Shown piece after piece: positions 35,621-43,387 of a DNA stretch of 64,000 bases (its first letter is position 1; each line of letters begins with the position of its first letter). The notes beneath the pieces were generated by a model. It was not told where the DNA came from and ran no database searches. It saw only the letters and a program-made list of their open reading frames with translations. Source of the stretch: CAVVSD01 sp963837655 (GTDB lineage: Bacteria; Actinomycetota; Thermoleophilia; Solirubrobacterales; Solirubrobacteraceae); contig CAWIOK010000021.1 in assembly GCA_963837655.1 (NCBI GenBank), positions 186,001-250,000 on the forward strand, in the 5' to 3' direction. A program made the position numbers and the translations under genes.

Positions 35621-37179
35621 GCTCCCGGCCGAAGAAGCTGGCCACGAGGCGCTCGCGCGACAGCTCGTGCCGGTCGAACTCGGCGAAGACCGATCCCTCG
35701 CGGAAGACGAGGACCCGGTCCATGAGCTCGATGAGCTCGTCGACCTCGGTGGAGAGCATCACGACCGCGACGCCCTCGGCCGCGAGCCCGGTCAGCAGCC
35801 GGTAGAGGTCGCGCTTGGCGTTGAGGTCGACGCCGCGCGTCGGGTCGTTGAGGAGCAGGACCGCGGGCTCCGCCGCCAGCCAGCGCGCCATGACGATCTT
35901 CTGCTGGTTGCCGCCGCTGAGCGTCGTGATCGGCAGCCCAGCGGAGCCGAGCGTGATCGCCAGCTGCTCCTTGAAGCGCGCGAGGCGGCCGTCGGTGCGC
36001 GTACGGGACAGCAGCCCGGTGCGCTGGTCGGCGCCGAGCGTCGCCGCGGCGAAGTTCTCGCGGATGGACAGCGTGGGGAACAGGGACTCCGAGCGGCGAT
36101 CGCGCGGGACGTAGACGACACCGAGGTCCGCGGCCTGCGCCGGCGAGCCGATGGGGGTCGAGCTGCCGTCGCGGTGGCGTACGACCTGCCCGTCGGCCGC
36201 GCCGCCCCAGAGCGAGCGCAGGAACGCGTCCTGTCCGTGACCCTCCAGCCCGGCGAGCCCGACGAGCTCGCCGGCCGCGAGCGAGAACTCGATCGGCGCC
36301 GCACCCGGGCGCAGCGTGATCCCCGCCTCCAGGACCGGTTGGCGCGCCGCGGCCGCGGGGGCGGTGCGCTCGTCCTTCGCCCCGGCGGTGAGGTGGTCGG
36401 CGCCGCTCATGAGGCGGACGAGCTCCTGCGCGGAGGTCTCCGCGCGCTCGACCGTCGCGACGGACCGGCCCGACCGCAGCACGGTGATGCGGTCGGCGAT
36501 CTCCTCGATCTCGTCCATGCGGTGCGAGATGAAGATCACCGCTGCCGGCGTTGGCCGTGAGCCGGCGCACGACCGCGAACAGCCGGTCGCGCGTGGCGAC
36601 GTCCAGCGCGGAGGTGGACTCGTCGAGGATCAGGATCCGCGGGTCGCGCACGAGCGCGCGCGCGATCCCGCACACCTGCCGCATGCTGAGCGGCAGCGAC
36701 TCGACCGGCGCGTCCAGGGGCACGGTCTCGCCGGTGAGCTCGGCGAGCACGGCCGCCGCCCGCTCGCGCTTGACGTCGTCGGCCACCATGCGGCGGAACA
36801 GGCCGTCGACGCCCATCCAGACGTTCTCGAGCACGGTCTGCGGGCCGACGACGAGGACCTCCTGGAAGACGGGCACGACGCCCGCGTCCAGCGTCTCGCG
36901 CGGCGACTGGACGCCGTCGAAGCGCCGGCCCACGATCTCCATCGTGCCGCTGTCCGGGCGCTGCACCCCCGCCAGGATCTTGACGAGGGTGCTCTTGCCC
37001 GAGCCGTTCTCACCGACGACCGCGTGGACCTCCCCGGCCCGCGCCGAGAACGAGCACTCGCGCAGCGCCTGCGTGCGCCCGAACGCCTTCGCGAGGCCGT
37101 CGACCGCGAGGACGACCTCGCCCTGACCGGCGGTCGCCTGTGCGGCCGCCGGCAGGGAGGGCTCCTCAGAGGTCGCCAT
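35604..37179 (-). pseudogene. ABC transporter ATPase, RbsA type (two nucleotide-binding domains), one frameshift
   Basis: About 525 residues with two ATPase domains, as in RbsA/XylG. Domain 1 has the Walker A GENGSGKST, the signature-like LPLSMRQVCGIARAL and Walker B RILILDEST. Domain 2 has the characteristic degenerate first half (GLAGLEGHGQD), TLSGGNQQKIVMARWL and LLLNDPTRGVD. One extra G near 36540 breaks the frame between TANAGS and VIFISHRMDE, inside the H-loop of domain 1. The start is ATG 37179. Substrates of such importers include sugars, purines and small aromatic-pathway compounds. Confidence 0.85.
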
Positions 37180-37201
37180 CACGATGCTGCTAGGGACGTC
37201 G

Positions 37202-38471
37202 CTAGCTGCCCGACTTGGCGAAGAACTGATCGAGGTAGTCCGGGACCGAGCAGCGCCCCGTCCGGCCCCGGCGCGTACGCGATCGGCGTCGTGAGCTTCC
37301 AGCTCGGATCGACCCACTCGCTCAGGTTCTCGTCCGTGATGATGATCGGCGTCTGGAGGATGTCGGTCATCGTCATGCCGCGACCGGCGAACAGGCCCGC
37401 CGCGACGTTGAAGGCCGCCTCCGCCATCTGCGCGGGCGGCTGTCCGAGGGCGACGCCCTTGTACTTGTCCTTGTTCTCGTTCCAGTAGGCCAGGGCGCCC
37501 GGCGTGGCGCCGGCGTCGGCGATCGGCGGGACCTTGCGGCCCGTCTGCTGGAAGGCCTGGATGATGCCGGTGGCCATGCCGCCGACCTGGACGGCGCCGT
37601 CCACGTTGCCAGGGTGCGCCGCGAGGAACTGCAGCGTCTGCGCCTTGCCCACGGCAGGCTGGAACTGGCCGACCGGCTTACCGACGACCTTGACGCCGGA
37701 GCAGCCCTCGAACACCGTGTCGGCGCCCTTGAGGACCACGTCGCTGGCCGGGACGCCGGGGATGCCCTGCATCTCGAGCACGTTGCCCTTGTCGCCCATG
37801 ATCTTGACAAGGCCCTGCCCGAGCGCGGCGCCGTCGATCGGCAGGTTGCCCTGCAGGCCGATGGTGTACTCGTTGGCGGCGGGGTTCAGCGGGGTGATCA
37901 CCGGGATGCCGGCCTTGCCGGCCGCCTCGAGCACCGGCGCGTCGGCCGCCGGCGAGAGCTGCAGGACGACGAGCGCGTCGTACTTCTCGCGGATCGCCTG
38001 GCGGATCTGCTGGATCTGCGTCTGGACGTTGTTGTTGGAGTCCTGTGTCGTGACCTTGGTGATCACGTCCGAGCTCTTCTTGAGCTCGTCGAACTTCTTC
38101 ACCATGTCCTGGATGAACGGGGTGCTGATGTTCCCCGGCGAGAAGTAGATCGAGTAGGGCTTGGACTTCGACGGCTTCCAGTCGGCCCAGGCGCTCTTGT
38201 GCACCGGCTGCGGGAACAGGTTGTAGGCCGCCTGGACGTCCTGGGGCAGCTTGGCGAGGACGCCGTCAGGGTCGTCCGGCATCTGCTGCGGGATGCTGCC
38301 GCAGCCCGTTGTCGGCGCGGCCGCGGTGGTCTCGCTCCCGGTGCTCGTCGTGGCGCCGCTCGAACTGCCGGAGTCAGCGCTCCCCGAGCCGTCACTTGAA
38401 CTCCCGCAGGCCACGAAGGCCATGGCGGCGACCAGCATCACCAGCAGGGCGATGGCCCTCTTGATCCTCAT
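37202..38471 (-). pseudogene. Periplasmic-binding-protein-like lipoprotein (RbsB type), C-terminal frameshift
   Basis: About 423 residues. The signal peptide has a lipobox ending at C22 (AMAFVAC), followed by a Ser/Gly/Thr-rich linker and a two-lobed type I binding domain (YSIYFSPGNISTPFIQDMVK onwards). One extra C near 37243 replaces the natural end (GPDYLDQFFAKSGS-stop, stop at 37202) with an unrelated tail ending at 37179. The core is unaffected, so function might be kept. A strong ribosome-binding site (GAGGAGGGGGAGAG) precedes the ATG. It is first in the transporter operon and divergent from a GntR gene. Confidence 0.85.
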
Positions 38472-38546
38472 CTCTCCCCCTCCTCAGCAGCCGGGTGCCA
38501 CCGCCGCTCTGCCCGCGGAGGCCCAGATACGGTGCACTTGGCATCA

Positions 38547-38581
38547 ATGTATCCACATGCGTAAGATCGCGTCAAGACGCA
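38547..38581. promoter_or_regulatory. Operator dyads between transporter and gntR genes
   Basis: ATGT-ATCC-ACAT at 38547-38558 is a perfect dyad with the TGTATCC core also found at 27432. It overlaps the start of a second dyad, TGCGT (38558-38562) with ACGCA (38577-38581). Both lie in the 240-bp gap between the divergent binding-protein and GntR genes. The rest of the gap shows no gene apart from the short leader frame at 38668. Confidence 0.55.
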
Positions 38582-38667
38582 TCTGGGACCCAAACTCGTG
38601 TCTGGGCTCCGAATAACGCTGCGGGTCTGGTGAGGTTCAGCGCCCGGTTCCGGCAGGGGGGAGGGCT

Positions 38668-38715
38668 ATGCTTCACCCGGTGTCAAGCCTGGAATCGCGG
38701 GGTCAGCGGCGGTGA
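38668..38715 (+). CDS. Possible 15-residue leader peptide upstream of gntR
   Basis: ATG at 38668 follows a very strong purine-rich ribosome-binding site (GGGGGGAGGG). The frame encodes MLHPVSSLESRGQRR and stops with TGA at 38713-38715, sharing its A with the ATG of the GntR gene. That GntR start itself has no good ribosome-binding site, so translation by coupling from this leader is plausible. There is no direct evidence that the peptide is functional. Confidence 0.4.
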   Translation: MLHPVSSLESRGQRR

Positions 38716-39458
38716 TGCCGGTCACCGTCGCTCTCATCCGCGATCTGCTCCGGGATGCGATCCTCAGCGGCGAGCTGGCACCGGGCGAGCGGGCGACGCA
38801 GGTCAGCCTCGCCGACCGGTTCGGCGTCAGCCGGACACCGATGCGTGAGGCCCTGCGCATGCTCGAGCTCGAGGGGCTCGTGCTGCGGGAGAGCAACGGT
38901 CGTTTCCGCATCAGTCCCCTGTCCGGGCCGCAGATCGAGGACCTGGCCGTGATGCGGATCAACCTCGAGGTCGTGGCGATCAACCTCACCGTGCCGCAGT
39001 TCGGCAACGCCGACCACGCGAAGCTCGAGGGCTGGCTGGCGCAGATCGAGCGCTACGCGATGCTCGACGACTGGGTCGGCATCGAGACGCCCCATCGCGA
39101 GTTCCATCGGGTGCTCGTCAGTGGCGCCGGCGATCGGATCACGGCGCTGCTCGGGCAGCTGTGGGATCACGCATCGCGCTACCGCAAGCTCGCCTTCCAG
39201 GCCCTGCGCGGCAACTTCGCCCCCTGGGAGACCAGTCGCGCCGAGCACCGCGCGATCGTCGACGCGTTCGAGGCCTACGACGCGCCCACCGCCGCGAGCT
39301 GGGCCGCAACGCAGATCGCCCGCACGGCGATCGTCGTCGCCCGGGAGATCGATCCCGACCATCCCGCCTCGCGTGTCCACGGCGTGCTCGAGCGACACAC
39401 CGGTCGCCCGTCGCTGCCCGAGGAGCCCGCCCATGAGCATGGACTCGCCCCGCACTGA
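38715..39458 (+). CDS. GntR-family regulator, FCD type
   Basis: About 247 residues: winged helix-turn-helix (about 1-72, SLADRFGVSRTPMREALRML) and an FCD ligand domain (about 85-220). ATG 38715 or GTG 38712 are both possible starts. It is divergent from the ABC transporter operon and overlaps the next, paralogous GntR gene by 26 bp, so the two regulators are probably made together. It likely controls the transporter and catabolic genes via the TGTATCC-type sites. The frame is intact. Confidence 0.9.
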   Translation: MPVTVALIRDLLRDAILSGELAPGERATQVSLADRFGVSRTPMREALRMLELEGLVLRESNGRFRISPLSGPQIEDLAVMRINLEVVAINLTVPQFGNADHAKLEGWLAQIERYAMLDDWVGIETPHREFHRVLVSGAGDRITALLGQLWDHASRYRKLAFQALRGNFAPWETSRAEHRAIVDAFEAYDAPTAASWAATQIARTAIVVAREIDPDHPASRVHGVLERHTGRPSLPEEPAHEHGLAPH

Positions 39459-40197
39459 CGACAACGGCGACGCGCGAGGCCGCGGCGCTGTGACGACGCT
39501 GCGCGACCGGCTGCGCACCGCGATCGTCACCGGCGAGATCCCCGCCAGCGCCGCACGGACGCAGTCGCAGCTGGCGGCGTCGCTGGGTGTGAGCCGCACG
39601 CCGCTGCGCGAGGCGCTGCGCATGCTCGAGCTCGAGCACCTCATCATCCGCGAGCCCAACGGCCGGTTCCGGGCCGCCGACCTGACCGCCGACGAGATCG
39701 AGCAGCTCGGGGTCATGCGGGTGACGCTCGAGGCGGCGGCGGTCCGCCTGACCGTCCCCGAGCTGACGACGGACGACCACGCCGTCCTGGAGGGCCTGCA
39801 CGCGGAGTCCCAGCTGCTGGCCGAGGTCGGCGAGTGGGCCGACTTCGACCGCGCGCACCGCAAGTTCCACATGCTGCTCACCCGGGGGGCGGGAGCGATG
39901 CACGCCGAGCAGCTCGGGCGCCTGTGGGAGCAGGAGACCAGGTACCGCCGCGCGTTCGAGCACCTGGCCGACGCGGACGGCCGCGACGCTGTCAGCCAGA
40001 GCGAACACCGAAGCATCCTCGACGCAGCGGAGGCCCGCGACGCCGAGACGGCTGCCCGCCGCATGGCGGCCCACCACGCACGGGCCGTCCGCGCGATCGG
40101 CGCCAGCCTCGATCCCGACTACCCGATGGACCGCCTCACCGTGACGCTCGAGATCGAGAACGGCACCCGGCGCCCGAGCGCCAACGGCGCGGTCTAG
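39433..40197 (+). CDS. GntR-family regulator, FCD type (tandem paralogue)
   Basis: About 254 residues, clearly related to the preceding regulator: same helix-turn-helix core (SLGVSRTPLREALRMLELEHLIIREPNGRFR) split here by one residue change, and the same FCD layout. The ATG at 39433 (or 39439) lies inside the end of the upstream gene, followed by a hydrophilic Asp/Arg-rich lead of about 20 residues. The tandem pair may form heterodimers or sense two pathway acids. It converges on the baeRF gene (4 bp apart). Confidence 0.88.
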   Translation: MSMDSPRTDDNGDARGRGAVTTLRDRLRTAIVTGEIPASAARTQSQLAASLGVSRTPLREALRMLELEHLIIREPNGRFRAADLTADEIEQLGVMRVTLEAAAVRLTVPELTTDDHAVLEGLHAESQLLAEVGEWADFDRAHRKFHMLLTRGAGAMHAEQLGRLWEQETRYRRAFEHLADADGRDAVSQSEHRSILDAAEARDAETAARRMAAHHARAVRAIGASLDPDYPMDRLTVTLEIENGTRRPSANGAV

Positions 40198-40201
40198 CGC
40201 G

Positions 40202-41317
40202 TCAGGCCGGGTAGCGCAGGATCGCGGCTGCCGTCCCGCCCCCCGGGATGTCGTCGCGCCGCAGCGCGAGCACGCGGCCGTCGTGCGCAAGCACCCTGCG
40301 GGCGATCTCGTCGACGACGCCGTAGTTCGTGGCGTCGTCCTCGGCGTCCAGCGTGACCGCGCCCGACTCCTCGTCGACGAACCCGGAGAGCACGTCGTCC
40401 ATGTCCGCCATGAGCGTCTGGACGGCACCGTAGGTCGCGGCCCGCGCGATGTCCGTGATCTCGACCGCGGCGCGCCCCTGCGACCCACGCTCGTCGAACA
40501 GCCGGCGCAGCTCGGCGAGCTCCTCCGCGTAGAGCGCGTCGAGAACGCCGCGCGCCTCTTCGGCCAGCTCGGCCGGCGTGGCCGTCTCGGGGTTGCGGGC
40601 GATCGTCTGGGGCGCGAGGTTCGGGTAGGTGTTCACGGACCGGTAGATCGACTCCAGCGGCTCAGCGCTCGCAAGGATGAGCGGCAGTCCCGAGGCGCCG
40701 AGGGCCGGACGCAGCGCCTGGTCGACCCGGCGCGCGTACTGACGCATCCGGACCTTCTGGCCCTCGGAGCCCTGGATGCGCCCGGCGGCCGAGCGGTCCG
40801 TGATCGACGCCTTGCGCACGGAGCTCGCGATGTCCACCGGCAGGTCGGAGATCCGGATCTCGGAGGCCGGCACCTCGGCCGCCACCTCGACGAGGCGGAC
40901 CGAGCCCTGCGCGAGCGCGAGCACGAACCCCGCCTGCGGGAACGTGACGCTACGCAGCAGCGGCTTGACGTGGTAGCGGTCGGAGACCTCGACCAGCGTC
41001 GTGAGCCGGTTGGGCAGCCGGAAGGTCCGCACGCCGTCGGGCGTCGCGAACACGGCCAGGCTGACCGCCTGCGTCGTCCAGAACTCGTCGTCGTCATGCA
41101 GGTCGTCGAGGTGCTCGCGCAGGTCGCCGGCGTGGAGTCCCGCCTGCTCGATCTGCGCCATCGCCTCGGCGGCGAGGTTCTTCAGCTCGATGCGAGCGGG
41201 CGCCTCGGCCTGTGGCAGGTGACCCGTGGGCAGGTAAAGCGACACGGAGGGCGTCGCGCGGGCCGAGAGCAGCGCGGTGAGCTGCTGCTTCGTGGGGATG
41301 TCGAGATGGAGCGCCAT
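40202..41317 (-). CDS. baeRF-family (archaeo-eukaryotic release factor-like) protein
   Basis: 371 residues resembling the bacterial eRF1-like (baeRF) families: an N-terminal domain with SVSLYLPTGHLPQ, a middle alpha/beta domain (YHVKPLLRSVTFPQAGFVLALAQGS split at several conserved positions), and a C-terminal L7Ae-like domain (RAATYGAVQTLMADMDDVL). Bacterial members are thought to act on ribosomes or RNA under stress. This is known mainly from sequence analysis, so I give no gene symbol. It lies downstream of acs on the same strand after 71 bp. Confidence 0.7.
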   Translation of the reverse strand: MALHLDIPTKQQLTALLSARATPSVSLYLPTGHLPQAEAPARIELKNLAAEAMAQIEQAGLHAGDLREHLDDLHDDDEFWTTQAVSLAVFATPDGVRTFRLPNRLTTLVEVSDRYHVKPLLRSVTFPQAGFVLALAQGSVRLVEVAAEVPASEIRISDLPVDIASSVRKASITDRSAAGRIQGSEGQKVRMRQYARRVDQALRPALGASGLPLILASAEPLESIYRSVNTYPNLAPQTIARNPETATPAELAEEARGVLDALYAEELAELRRLFDERGSQGRAAVEITDIARAATYGAVQTLMADMDDVLSGFVDEESGAVTLDAEDDATNYGVVDEIARRVLAHDGRVLALRRDDIPGGGTAAAILRYPA

Positions 41318-41388
41318 GGCGCTCAGACTGTCAGTTCGTAGCGCTCCCTCGCCAACGCGCGGTCCAGCCGCGCGGTCGGCGACCCGGA

Positions 41389-43377
41389 TCAGTCGTCCTC
41401 CTGGTGCTCGGAGATCTTCCCCTGCAGCTGCGACATGACGTCGGGGTCGCGCAGCGTGGTCACGTCGCCCAGCTCGCGGCCCTCCGCGATGTCGCGCAGC
41501 AGCCGCCGCATGATCTTGCCGGAGCGGGTCTTGGGCAGGTCGTCGGCCCAGATGATCCGCTTGGGCCGGGCGAGCTTGCCGATCCGCTTGGCGACATGCT
41601 CGCGGATGGCGTCGATGAGGTCGTCATCGCCCTCGCGGTCGCCCTCCAGCGTCACGAACGCGGTCACGGACTGGCCGGTGTCCTCGTCGCTCTGCCCGAT
41701 GACCGCCGCCTCGGCGACGATCTCGTGCGACACGATCGCCGACTCGATCTCCGCCGTCGACATGCGATGCCCGGAGACGTTGAGCACGTCGTCGATGCGC
41801 CCGATGATCCAGTGGTAGTCGTCGGCGTCCTTGCGCGCCGCGTCGCCCACGAGGTAGACCTCGGGGCCGAAGCGCTTGAAGTACGTCTCCACGAAGCGGT
41901 CCTTGTCCTTGTAGAGCGTCCGCAGCATGCCCGGCCACGGCTTCGTGAGGACGAGCAGGCCCTGCTTGTTCGCCCCGACCTCCTCCTCGGAGGACTCGTC
42001 GAGGATCTTCGCCTCGACGCCCGGCAGCGGCGTCCCCGCGGACCCCGGCTTCATGTACTGGGCGCCGGGGAGGGTCGTGATCATGATGTGGCCGGTCTCG
42101 GTCTGCCACCACGTGTCGACCACCGGCGTCTCGCCGAGGCCGATGACCTCGCGGTACCAGAGCCAGGCCTTGGGGTTGATCGGCTCGCCGACCGTTCCCA
42201 GCAGCCGCAGCGATGAGAGGTCGTGCTTGGCCGGCAGCTGCTCACCCCACTTCATGAACGACCGGATCGCGGTCGGCGCGAAGTAGTAGATCGTGACCCC
42301 GAGGTCCTCGACCAGCTTCCAGTGGTGGTCCCTGGACGGGTAGTCCGGCGGCCCCTCGTACATGACCTGCGTGAGCCCGTTGAGCAGCGGCCCGTAGACG
42401 ATGTAGGAGTGCCCGGTGATCCAGCCGACGTCGGCGGCGCACCAGTAGACGTCGGTCTCGGGCTTGAGGTCGAAGACGTGCTTCGTCGTCCACGCGACGC
42501 CGGTCAGGTACCCGCCCGTCGCGTGCAGGATGCCCTTCGGCTTGTTCGTCGAGCCGGACGAGTACAGGATGAAGAGCGGGTGCTCGGCGTCCAGCGGCTC
42601 GGCCGCGCACTCGGGGCTCGCGGCCTCCATCGCCTCGTGCCACCAGACGTCGCGGCCCTCCTGCATCTCGCAGTCGGTGTCCGTCGCCTTGACGACGAAG
42701 ATCCTCTCGATCGACGCGACGTCGCCCATCACCTCGTCGACGGCGGGCTTGATCGGCGCCGTCTTGCCCTTGCGCCGGGCGCCGTCGACGGTGACGAGGG
42801 CCTTGGCATCCGACGTCTCCATCCGCTCGCGGACCGACTCGGGCGAGAACCCGCCGAAGACGACGTTGTGCGGCGCGCCGATGCGCGCGCACGCGAGCAT
42901 CGCGACGACCACCTCGGGGATCATCGGCATGAAGATCCCGACGACGTCGCCGGACTGCACGCCGTTGTCCTTCAGGACGTTGGCGAATCGCTGGACCTGC
43001 TCGTGCAGCCACCCGTAGGTGATGTCGCGCTTCTCGCCCTCCTCGCCACGCCAGTGGATCGCGACGCGGTCGGCCAGCCCGTTCTCGACGTGGCGGTCCA
43101 GGCAGTTGTAGGACGCGTTGATCGTCCCGCCGTCGAACCACGTGTAGAAGGGCGGGTCGGAGTCGTCGAGCACCGTGTCCCACTCGGAGAACCAGTGCAG
43201 GTCGGAGGCCTGCTGCGCCCACCAGGCGACCGGATCCTCAGAGGCCTCCTTCCACAGCGAGTCGTCGGCGTCCATCGCCTCGGCGACGAACGACTCCGGC
43301 GGGTCGAAGTGATCGGCTTCCTGCAGCTCCTCCAGCCGTCGGGCGAGATCGTCGTGGGTCTGCTCGGTGCTCGCCAT
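41389..43377 (-). CDS. acs: Acetyl-CoA synthetase
   Basis: 662 residues, the usual length for AMP-forming acetate-CoA ligase. It makes acetyl-CoA from acetate, ATP and CoA in the cytoplasm. The adenylate-forming motif LYSSGSTNKPKG, the DVGWITGHSYIVYGPL and TWWQTETGH segments, and the C-terminal KTRSGKIMRR with catalytic, acetylatable K621 are all present. The conserved Trp limiting the acyl pocket to acetate is in the WWQTE motif. It follows the second synthetase gene by 10 bp. The frame is intact. Confidence 0.93.
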   Translation of the reverse strand: MASTEQTHDDLARRLEELQEADHFDPPESFVAEAMDADDSLWKEASEDPVAWWAQQASDLHWFSEWDTVLDDSDPPFYTWFDGGTINASYNCLDRHVENGLADRVAIHWRGEEGEKRDITYGWLHEQVQRFANVLKDNGVQSGDVVGIFMPMIPEVVVAMLACARIGAPHNVVFGGFSPESVRERMETSDAKALVTVDGARRKGKTAPIKPAVDEVMGDVASIERIFVVKATDTDCEMQEGRDVWWHEAMEAASPECAAEPLDAEHPLFILYSSGSTNKPKGILHATGGYLTGVAWTTKHVFDLKPETDVYWCAADVGWITGHSYIVYGPLLNGLTQVMYEGPPDYPSRDHHWKLVEDLGVTIYYFAPTAIRSFMKWGEQLPAKHDLSSLRLLGTVGEPINPKAWLWYREVIGLGETPVVDTWWQTETGHIMITTLPGAQYMKPGSAGTPLPGVEAKILDESSEEEVGANKQGLLVLTKPWPGMLRTLYKDKDRFVETYFKRFGPEVYLVGDAARKDADDYHWIIGRIDDVLNVSGHRMSTAEIESAIVSHEIVAEAAVIGQSDEDTGQSVTAFVTLEGDREGDDDLIDAIREHVAKRIGKLARPKRIIWADDLPKTRSGKIMRRLLRDIAEGRELGDVTTLRDPDVMSQLQGKISEHQEDD

Positions 43378-43387
43378 GTGGAACCTC

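Noticed and set aside
22330..37244. Programmed ribosomal frameshifting as an explanation for the many frame changes
   Set aside because: The shifts occur at different, unrelated sequences in almost every gene, with up to five in one gene and no common slippery heptamer or downstream structure.
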